Part shown: positions 57,873 through 64,000 of the stretch, piece after piece | Position numbering within the stretch: the stretch's first letter is position 1 | Layout: the number at the start of each line of letters is the position of its first letter | Assembly (NCBI GenBank): GCA_024743175.1 | Contig: JANSXA010000006.1 | Span: forward strand, 124,001 to 188,000 | From: Pseudomonadaceae bacterium | GTDB lineage: Bacteria > Pseudomonadota > Gammaproteobacteria > Pseudomonadales > Azotimanducaceae | DNA: 64,000 nucleotides | Direction: 5' to 3' | Notes under the pieces: model-generated | Seen by the model: the letters and a program-made list of their open reading frames with translations, nothing else | What the model was told of the DNA's origin: nothing | The model's database searches: none | Position numbers and translations under genes: made by a program

Positions 57873-58241
57873 ATGCAGGTGCAACGAGTTTTTCCACAGG
57901 ATGAAAATGGCAATACATTGATTCCCCGGAACGCTCTCCCGATCGGCGATAACGGCAAGCCCGTTTTACCCCAGGGAGAACACAAGATTGTCACGGACGA
58001 ACCTGTTGATGTTCGAGTTCGGGTTTTGAAAGAACCTCCTCGCAAGCAGAATTTCTCACCAAAACTGATCAACACTGGAATGATGGTTGGCTGGTTGAGG
58101 AATGAAGGTGGTTCATTCGTCTTCCGAACCCCTGATGGTGAAGATGACGTTGTGTACCGCATCGTGCGGGCACCTGGTCGCTATCCCACCGAAGACGGTG
58201 GTCATGTCGTTAACCATTTCTTTGAGTGTGAGGTAGCTTAA
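57873..58241 (+). CDS. Phage protein of unknown function, 122 residues
   Basis: MQVQRVFPQDENGNTLIPRNALPIGDNGKPVLPQGEHKIVTDEPVDVRVRVL... begins with a Pro/Gly-rich strand region and ends RIVRAPGRYPTEDGGHVVNHFFECEVA. A GGAG lies upstream of the ATG. Likely belongs to the appendage group; not recognised. Confidence 0.6.
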   Translation: MQVQRVFPQDENGNTLIPRNALPIGDNGKPVLPQGEHKIVTDEPVDVRVRVLKEPPRKQNFSPKLINTGMMVGWLRNEGGSFVFRTPDGEDDVVYRIVRAPGRYPTEDGGHVVNHFFECEVA

Positions 58242-58243
58242 TC

Positions 58244-58714
58244 ATGGCGGATCAAATCCCAAACATTGCTCTCGGCCGTGCGGTCGAACTTTATCGTCGT
58301 GTAGATGAGAACGACCCCGCGAACGCGGTGCTGCTGGTTGTCATGATTGTTACGACCGCCACAGATGCGACGCTGAAGGACCTGGATACGCTTGCAGCCA
58401 TACTGGCTGACGGCAACACGGCTGAAGCTACTAACACCAACTATGCGCGCAAGGTGTTGACTGACTCCGACCTGGTAGCGTTTGCGCCAGATGATGCCAA
58501 CGACAGGGCTGATCTCGATATACCAGACCAGACCTTTGTCGCGCCTGCAGCTGGTGATGACTGGACGGATATGCTGATCTGTTATGACCCAGATAGCACC
58601 GGTGGCGATGATTCAACGGTTGTGCCGCTAAGCCAGCATGACTTCGAAGTGTCACCAGATGGATCAGACATCACTGCCCAGATCGCTTCTGCTGGTTTCT
58701 ACCGAGCCAGCTAA
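58244..58714 (+). CDS. Phage protein of unknown function, 156 residues
   Basis: MADQIPNIALGRAVELYRRVDENDPANAVLLVVMIVTTATDATLKDLDTLAAILADGNTAEATNTNYARKVLTDSDL..., with Thr/Asp-rich strands later (DSTGGDDSTVVPLSQHDFEVSPDGSDITAQIA). Resembles small structural proteins found near fibre genes of marine phages. GAGG upstream. Not firmly recognised. Confidence 0.62.
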   Translation: MADQIPNIALGRAVELYRRVDENDPANAVLLVVMIVTTATDATLKDLDTLAAILADGNTAEATNTNYARKVLTDSDLVAFAPDDANDRADLDIPDQTFVAPAAGDDWTDMLICYDPDSTGGDDSTVVPLSQHDFEVSPDGSDITAQIASAGFYRAS

Positions 58715-58733
58715 GTAGAGCGATCGTCGCGTT

Positions 58734-59099
58734 ATGCCAAATCCCTTTCTAGTCATAGATCAGAACACGGATGTGGTCTATGAGATGACCGTGTATTCGG
58801 ATGCTGATCAAACTCAGGTCCAAGACCTTACCGGTTTCAGTATTGTGTCTTACACACTGGGAAAGTTTGACCCAGACGCGAACGTTACGATTCGGCTATC
58901 TGACAGCGCAACCCCAAACGGAAGTGTGGTTGCGTTCGTAGAGCCACGAACAGAAGGCAAGGTAAGGATACAGATTGATCACCTTGATAACGTTGACTTC
59001 CCGCCTGAAGACTTGATTCATGAACTTATCTTAGCCAATGCGTTAGGCGAGCGTGGCAAGGTGTACACGGATGAAGTACGGGTCAGACAGACGCTGTGA
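58734..59099 (+). CDS. Phage protein of unknown function, 121 residues, possible baseplate/appendage part
   Basis: MPNPFLVIDQNTDVVYEMTVYSDADQTQVQDLTGFSIVSYTLGK...VTIRLSDSATPNGSVVAFVEPRTEGKVRIQI is a single beta-sandwich-like domain of the kind found at the N-terminus of baseplate upper proteins (inference from pattern). Last gene before the putative cos region. Confidence 0.58.
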   Translation: MPNPFLVIDQNTDVVYEMTVYSDADQTQVQDLTGFSIVSYTLGKFDPDANVTIRLSDSATPNGSVVAFVEPRTEGKVRIQIDHLDNVDFPPEDLIHELILANALGERGKVYTDEVRVRQTL

Positions 59100-59286
59100 T
59101 CATGGAATACCTAAACAAGTCAGGTAACGCTATGTGCGACAAGGTGATCGATGCCGTAGAGCCCGCCCCGGTTGGGTCCTTCCTGGCCTGTAGCTGCATA
59201 CGGGCGTTCAGCTCGCGAAAAAACGATAGCGTTACAGCCCTATAGGGGGTTGTCGATTCAGAATTGATTCGACCATTTAGATCTGT
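59100..59286. other. Gap upstream of terminase: candidate cos/packaging region
   Basis: 187 bp between the appendage genes and Nu1, the place of cos in lambda. It holds GTTGGGTCCTTCCTGGCC (59169-59186), a C/G-rich then T/C-rich block of a kind common before terminases, and GATAGCGTTACAGCC with a CCCTATAGGGGG palindrome (about 59236-59247). A 47-codon frame (59102-59245) without a ribosome signal is probably not a gene. Confidence 0.4.
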
Positions 59287-59814
59287 ATGAACGTCATTGA
59301 GTTAGATGCAAAAGCCACGCAGCGGAATTTCGCTGCCATGGTTGGTGTTTCGCAGAATGCGGTTCAAAAGTTGGTGGCGGCCGATGTGTTGGAAAAGCGT
59401 GGAACGTACCGAGAATGGCTGCTCAGCTATTGCGCTCGCCAGCGTGCTGAAGCAGGTGGTCGCGCCGGTGAAGACCAGGTCGCACTAACGCAGGCCCGAA
59501 CGCGTGAAGCCCTTGCGAAAGCGGAGGCTCAGGAAATCGTGAACCTGGAAAAGTCCAAGGTCCTGATTGAAGTAGAGGACGTCTCGCCATTGATGGTGGC
59601 GTTGTTTGAAAACCATAGAGAGCAGCTGATTAACGAGGTTGATAAAGCAATTGAGCGGATCGAATCGAAGTACAAGGTCAAACTCGAAGACGCTGACCTT
59701 CTTGCCAGAATCCGTATTGCCCTCCAATCTTCAGTTGGTCACGCGGGCGAACTTAGCAAAGCTATTAGAGCTCACGTCCAAAAGTCTAACGCCAGTCGAG
59801 CCGCTCTCGACTAG
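59287..59814 (+). CDS. Terminase small subunit (Nu1-like)
   Basis: 175 residues. N-terminal winged-helix (NFAAMVGVSQNAVQKLVAADVLEKRGTYREWLLSYCARQRAEAGG), then a coiled coil (LTQARTREALAKAEAQEIVNLEKSKVLIEVEDV) and a C-terminal helical part that would contact the large subunit. This is the Nu1 layout. It recognises the packaging site just upstream. Confidence 0.87.
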   Translation: MNVIELDAKATQRNFAAMVGVSQNAVQKLVAADVLEKRGTYREWLLSYCARQRAEAGGRAGEDQVALTQARTREALAKAEAQEIVNLEKSKVLIEVEDVSPLMVALFENHREQLINEVDKAIERIESKYKVKLEDADLLARIRIALQSSVGHAGELSKAIRAHVQKSNASRAALD

Positions 59815-61726
59815 AGAATGGTCAGAAAAATACCTCAAGCTGCCTGAAGAAAATGCAGATGTTCCAGGCAGTTACAGCTTGGACTATGCGCCATACCTGA
59901 TCGGCATTATGTACGCGGCGGATGATCCTAAGATTGCCGAGATCGCCTGCATGAAAGCTGCGCAGGTAGCGTGGACTACGTGCTTGATAGCGATGATCGG
60001 TCGCCGAATTGATAATACACCCATGCCTATCGTTGGGATGTTTGCAGCGGAGGGTGCAGCCAAAGACTTTAACGATGAGAAGTTCACTCCCATTGTTGAA
60101 GCTACGCCGAAGTTATCCGCCCGGATCGATGTCAGCACCTCACGCAAGAGTGGCAACCGCGCACTGTTCAAGAAATTTGAAGGTGGTTTCTTAAAGCTGG
60201 TGACTTCGAACTCCGCACGGTCTGTTAAGTCAACGCCGGCTCGCTTTGTGTTTGTGGAAGAGCCAGACGATGCGCAAGGTAACGTTGCGCAACAAGGTGA
60301 TTCAGTATCGCTACTGTGGGAACGCGGGAAGCGAATGCGCAATGTCAAACGAGTGATTGGCGGTACGCCTTCTGTCAAAGGGTTGTCGCGAATCGAAGAG
60401 CACATCGATCAATCGGACAAGCGAGTGCTGCCCATTGTCTGTGGCGGTGGTGATGGATGTGGTGATGCGCATGTTCTTGATTGGGAGAACGTCAGCTGGG
60501 CGACCAGCGAAACGGAAAACCATTCTGTGTACGGAAACGCTATCCCGGAGACTGCGTTTTATGCATGCCCGTATTGTGGTTTGGTCTGGGATGACTACCG
60601 TCGAAAAGAGAACATACGAGAAACGGTCTATTCCGCACTCGAAGCCGGTGATGAAAATGGCGGTTGGGTAGCAACACAAAAATTCTATGGGGTCGCCGGG
60701 TTCACGGAGCTCAACGAACTCTATTCGTGTCTGCCAGGTGCTGGTATGGCCGAGCTCGTTACGGATTACTTAAACGCCCAGCATGCTGCGGAAAACGGAG
60801 ACCAGACAAAAGTCATCGTCTTCCAAAACTCGAAGCTCGGTCGGCCCTACGAGTACAAAGACGAACAAGCGGACGCCGATACCCTTAGAGAGATTCACGG
60901 TGCATACGAGTACCAGGACTACGCGGAGATGGTTTGCCCAACTGAAGGTTTACTGGTAACCGCGGGCATCGACGTGCAACGAAACCGCTTAGCTGTAGTG
61001 CTTCGGGCGTACGGCGTGGCTGAGGAATCCTGGTTGCTGTACTGGGGTGAAATGTACTCGGAAAATGATCCGATCAGTAAGAACGATGCTGTTCTGGGAT
61101 CGCTTGATACCCTACTTTTTTCTCCAATCAAGCGAACCGACGGATCCACAATCTATTGTGAGTCCGTAACCATTGACAGTTCTGATGGTATGACCAGCGA
61201 CACCGTTTATCACTGGGTGCGTAAGCACAACAAGAAGGGTAAAGCCTTGGTAATGGCCGGAAAAGGTTCAAGTTCTCTGCAGGACGTAGAGATCTTTACC
61301 CAACCCAAGCAGCCAGTTGATCACAAGAATCCGAAGCGACGCACCAAAGCAGATAAGTATGGTTTGCGGCCGTACATCATTGGTACTAACAAGGCGAAAG
61401 ATTTGATCAGCGGTCGAATCAAACAGCCCGGTTCTGGCGAAGGCCGTATGCACGTTTATCCGGGTGTTAGGTCAGATTATTACGAACAGGTCACATCTGA
61501 GGTTAAGGCGCCACATCCAAAGAATCCGAAGCGTCGCGTATACCAACCGAAAATTGGAGTGCGCAATGAAGGGTTGGACTGCGAGGTTTACGCACTGCAT
61601 GCAGCGCGCGCTAAGCGTGTACATCTCATGTCACCTGCAGATTGGGAAGCGCGGCGGGCAGCTATAGGTAAACCGCCCATGGGTAAGCGTTCGATTAAAC
61701 AAGAAAGACGGAAAGGAAATTGGTAA
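59735..61726 (+). CDS. Terminase large subunit, GpA family
   Basis: 663 residues from TTG 59735; another TTG at 59639 would add 32 residues that lie inside Nu1. No ATG start fits. LSTREWSEKYLKLPEENADVPGSYSLDYAPYLIGIMYAADDP begins the family region. The Walker-A-like segment reads MKAAQVAWTT: the early Lys is kept as in lambda gpA, but the GK(S/T) part is lost. Walker B region FVFVEEPDD. The nuclease part starts VTAGIDVQRNRLAVVLRAYG. A Cys pair (ACPYCGLVWDD) adds a zinc knuckle. It cuts and translocates DNA into the prohead. Confidence 0.92.
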   Translation: MVTRANLAKLLELTSKSLTPVEPLSTREWSEKYLKLPEENADVPGSYSLDYAPYLIGIMYAADDPKIAEIACMKAAQVAWTTCLIAMIGRRIDNTPMPIVGMFAAEGAAKDFNDEKFTPIVEATPKLSARIDVSTSRKSGNRALFKKFEGGFLKLVTSNSARSVKSTPARFVFVEEPDDAQGNVAQQGDSVSLLWERGKRMRNVKRVIGGTPSVKGLSRIEEHIDQSDKRVLPIVCGGGDGCGDAHVLDWENVSWATSETENHSVYGNAIPETAFYACPYCGLVWDDYRRKENIRETVYSALEAGDENGGWVATQKFYGVAGFTELNELYSCLPGAGMAELVTDYLNAQHAAENGDQTKVIVFQNSKLGRPYEYKDEQADADTLREIHGAYEYQDYAEMVCPTEGLLVTAGIDVQRNRLAVVLRAYGVAEESWLLYWGEMYSENDPISKNDAVLGSLDTLLFSPIKRTDGSTIYCESVTIDSSDGMTSDTVYHWVRKHNKKGKALVMAGKGSSSLQDVEIFTQPKQPVDHKNPKRRTKADKYGLRPYIIGTNKAKDLISGRIKQPGSGEGRMHVYPGVRSDYYEQVTSEVKAPHPKNPKRRVYQPKIGVRNEGLDCEVYALHAARAKRVHLMSPADWEARRAAIGKPPMGKRSIKQERRKGNW

Positions 61727-61735
61727 GGGGTCATC

Positions 61736-61936
61736 GTGGCGTGGACTAAAGCAGAATTAGATGAACTCGAGGCTAACTTTCGCCGCGGTGTTCAAAAGGT
61801 CAAGTTCCGCGATCGCGAAGTGGAGTATAGATCTCTCGCAGAAATGCGGGACATCATCGACCAAGGGCGCCGCGAACTGGCCGGAGCGAGCAAGCGTCAT
61901 CTGTACCCCGTAACGCAAAGAGGGTATCAACCTTGA
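61736..61936 (+). CDS. gpW-like head-tail joining protein
   Basis: 66 residues from GTG 61736 with AAGGGG upstream. WTKAELDELEANFRRGVQKVKFRDREVEYRSLAEMRDIIDQGRREL matches phage gpW, which completes the filled head before tail attachment. Overlaps the portal start by 4 nt. Confidence 0.87.
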   Translation: MAWTKAELDELEANFRRGVQKVKFRDREVEYRSLAEMRDIIDQGRRELAGASKRHLYPVTQRGYQP

Positions 61937-63417
61937 AGCGTACGGTGCTCGATAGGGTTGTAGAGTACTTCAAGCCAACTCAAGCTGTACGTCGATACCA
62001 AGCACGTCAAACTGCCGAAAGAATGGTCAAGGCGAGTGCTGGCTACGATGCCGCGGGTGTCGGTCGCCGCCAGATCCACCGTGGCTCAGACTCTTCAGCA
62101 AACGTTGAGACGCGTGGAGTGTTAGCACTGCTGCGTGCAAACCAGCGCGAACTGGTGAGGAACAACGCATATGCAGCGATTGCTGTAAACCGCGTTGCTG
62201 TATTGAGCGTCGGTACCGGAATCGTACCCAAAGCGCGACATCCTAATAAGCGCAAACGACAGCAAGCTGACAACTTAATGCGCGAATGGATGCGCAGCGT
62301 TAACTGTGATTTGGACGGCCGCAACAACCTGTTTGGGTTGCAAACTCTCACTGCCAGAACGGAAGCCGAGAGCGGCGAGGCATTGGCAGTCAGAAAGATC
62401 ATCAATGATCCGAATTTACCGATTCCGCTCAAGATCATGGTAACTGAGGGTGACATGATCGATCACTCCAAAGACACTGTTGCGACGTTTGGACCCAGTG
62501 TCGCTGGAGAAAGAAACGTACAAGGTATTCGCTTTGACGCAACCGGTCAGCGTGATGGTTATTGGATGTACAAAGAACATCCGGGCGAGCGAGGATTCCA
62601 TCAGCTACAGAGCGAGGTGATTCCTGCCTCACAAATCGGCCATGTTTATCAGGTCCTTAGGCCTGGACAGGTGCGCGGCATACCGCGCGCTGTTGCGAGC
62701 CATCAGCATAGCCGCGGACTTTACGATTTCAGAGACGCGAGGATCGAGCAGCAGAAACAAGCGGCAAACTTCGTCGGTACGGTTTCAAGTCGAGAGGATG
62801 TTGAAACCCCTGTTGACGGTGATGTTTTACCGGAAACCATGGAGCCAGGATTTTGGGCGCGTTTGCACCCGGGTGACGAGGCTAAGTTTAACCAACCACC
62901 TACGGTCTCTGGGCAGGGTGAATTCACTCAGTCCGAGGAGCAACTCATTGCTTCAGTTTGGGGCATAACCTACGAGGAGCTCACAGGTGATTATTCCCGG
63001 GTAAATTTTGCGAGCGGCAAGCTGGCGCGCCTGGCGATGTATCAGAACATCAGGAATTGGCAGGACAACATGCTAATTCCTCATTTCTGCAAGACGATCG
63101 AACGTTGGTTTATTCAAGCCGCAGCGCTTCGTGGTATAGATCTGAAAGGAGTCACTTTTGACTGGCGTCCGCCCAGAAAAGAAATCCTGGATATTAAAAA
63201 CGAACTGCCGGCGATTATTCGCGAGATTCGTGCTGGGTTGAATTCTTGGCAGAACGTCCTGCGTGAACGCGGAATAGATCCAGAGGAACTTGCCCAGGAT
63301 TATAAGGAAGACAATGAGATGTGGGACAAACTCGGTCTCATTCTCGATGTTGATGGTCGAAATGTGACATTCAACGGACAAATTCAATCTACGGAGGGTT
63401 CCAGTGAACCAGAATAA
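61933..63417 (+). CDS. Phage portal protein, lambda family
   Basis: 494 residues from TTG 61933. RGSDSSANVETRGVLALLRANQRELVRNNAYAAIAVNRVAVLSVGTGIVPKAR, GRNNLFGLQTLTARTEAESGEALAVR, EVIPASQIGHVYQVLRPGQVRGIPRAVASHQ and GITYEELTGDYSRVNFASGKLARLAMYQN are lambda gpB-type portal signatures. It forms the DNA-entry ring of the head. Its end overlaps the protease start. Confidence 0.93.
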   Translation: MKRTVLDRVVEYFKPTQAVRRYQARQTAERMVKASAGYDAAGVGRRQIHRGSDSSANVETRGVLALLRANQRELVRNNAYAAIAVNRVAVLSVGTGIVPKARHPNKRKRQQADNLMREWMRSVNCDLDGRNNLFGLQTLTARTEAESGEALAVRKIINDPNLPIPLKIMVTEGDMIDHSKDTVATFGPSVAGERNVQGIRFDATGQRDGYWMYKEHPGERGFHQLQSEVIPASQIGHVYQVLRPGQVRGIPRAVASHQHSRGLYDFRDARIEQQKQAANFVGTVSSREDVETPVDGDVLPETMEPGFWARLHPGDEAKFNQPPTVSGQGEFTQSEEQLIASVWGITYEELTGDYSRVNFASGKLARLAMYQNIRNWQDNMLIPHFCKTIERWFIQAAALRGIDLKGVTFDWRPPRKEILDIKNELPAIIREIRAGLNSWQNVLRERGIDPEELAQDYKEDNEMWDKLGLILDVDGRNVTFNGQIQSTEGSSEPE

Positions 63418-64000
63418 CAATACGGCTAACGCACAGGTTGCTGGTCTCACAGCTGCGCAAAACTCTATCGGCGCATCAGGAGAACTCTTACTGTACGGCG
63501 TGATTGGGGATTGGTGGGATGACTTGGATGTCGCCACGATTGTTAATCAGTTAGAGCAGGCTGCCGGTGATGAAATCGTCATTCGCATTCACTCCAAAGG
63601 CGGCAACGTCCTGGATGGACTGGCAATCTACAATCGATTAAAGAGCTCCAACAAGCGGGTTGTTGTCTACAACGATGGCATGGCGCTGTCGATTGCCGGC
63701 GTGATTATGTGTGCCGGTGATGAGGTGATCATGCCGGACAACGCTCTCTTCATGATGCATAAGCCTTGGAATTTCATTGAAGGTAATGCAGATGAATTGC
63801 GCGAAGCAGCTGACGGCTTAGACATGCTACAGCGCAGCCTCGTACCTATTTATATGGGTAAATCAGGGCTCGATGAAGAAACCGTAAATCAGATGCTCGA
63901 GGGATCGGGCACCTGGCTGAACGGTGTTGAGGCAAAGGAACATGGATTTGCCGACACCGTTATCGATTCGATACAGGCTGCCGCCAGTGTCGATCTCTCA
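63404..64000 (+). CDS. ClpP/S49-like head maturation protease, 3' end cut by window edge
   Basis: 199 codons visible from GTG 63404, open to the edge. After a 22-residue leader the ClpP fold begins (GELLLYGVIGDWWDDLDVATIVNQLEQA). IRIHSKGGNVLDGLAIYNRL gives the oxyanion glycines, NDGMALSIAGVIMCAGDEV the putative nucleophile Ser, and MMHKPWNFIEG the catalytic His. It would process scaffold and capsid proteins; a fused scaffold or capsid region may follow outside the window. Confidence 0.9.
   Translation, partial: MNQNNNTANAQVAGLTAAQNSIGASGELLLYGVIGDWWDDLDVATIVNQLEQAAGDEIVIRIHSKGGNVLDGLAIYNRLKSSNKRVVVYNDGMALSIAGVIMCAGDEVIMPDNALFMMHKPWNFIEGNADELREAADGLDMLQRSLVPIYMGKSGLDEETVNQMLEGSGTWLNGVEAKEHGFADTVIDSIQAAASVDLS

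Overview
The window joins two units. Positions 1 to about 37,150 are chromosome of a heterotrophic, probably marine, gammaproteobacterium. The inference rests on chromosomally encoded tRNA CCA ends, the gene families present, a Mrp-type antiporter operon and a Pho box; I cannot name the genus. Positions about 37,225 to 64,000 are the left two thirds of an integrated lambda-like prophage, which runs off the right edge.

Host part. (a) 1-4.9 kb: propionyl-CoA to succinyl-CoA (methylmalonyl-CoA mutase C-terminus, epimerase, both propionyl-CoA carboxylase subunits). (b) 4.9-16.9 kb: an acyl-CoA and hydrolase catabolic block: YdeP-like molybdoenzyme, haloalkane-dehalogenase-like hydrolase, two acyl-CoA dehydrogenases, a dienoyl-CoA-isomerase-like crotonase, two further alpha/beta hydrolases, an LLM-class (F420-type) oxidoreductase and a CaiB/BaiF CoA transferase. 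No single known pathway accounts for it; propionyl-CoA could be one outlet. (c) 17-25.5 kb: DAHP synthase, a Na/Pi cotransporter behind a Pho box, an SDR, a methyltransferase, a monoglyceride-lipase-like hydrolase, an HDOD-GAF protein, an M50 protease and an MFS carrier. (d) 25.5-29.2 kb: hyuA/hyuB-type hydantoinase/oxoprolinase pair. (e) 29.6-37.0 kb: a Mrp Na+/H+ antiporter operon in the order E-F-G-B-C-D-D-orf-D, with no full-length MrpA.

Prophage part. It sits at the 3' end of a tRNA-Gly(GCC) gene. Gene order follows the lambda prophage: integrase, excisionase and a tightly coupled leftward operon (ASCH-like protein, RdgC, deoxyribosyltransferase-like protein, ParB-like protein, several micro-ORFs); immunity region (short cI-like repressor, cro-like gene, cII-position gene); replication module (O-like protein, DUF1064, stand-alone DnaA-domain-IV protein); Q-position gene; late promoter with terminators; lysis genes; appendage-like genes including a 15 x 20-residue repeat protein; Nu1/GpA terminase; gpW; portal; ClpP-like head protease (cut by the window edge).

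The most informative non-coding signals are in the prophage. There are five 18-bp operators: two at a leftward promoter, and three at exact 22-bp spacing between the repressor and cro, as in lambda OL/OR. A TTGACA-N16-CATAAT promoter is followed within about 45 nt by two intrinsic terminators, a Q-antitermination layout. An initiator-like tRNA(CAT) with a C1:U72 mismatch lies in an accessory island. Two reverse-oriented cargo genes share a 60-bp upstream element with a palindrome. Accessory candidates for superinfection or host control are a SLATT-like two-TM protein, a DUF4145 protein and a 260-residue protein of unknown function.
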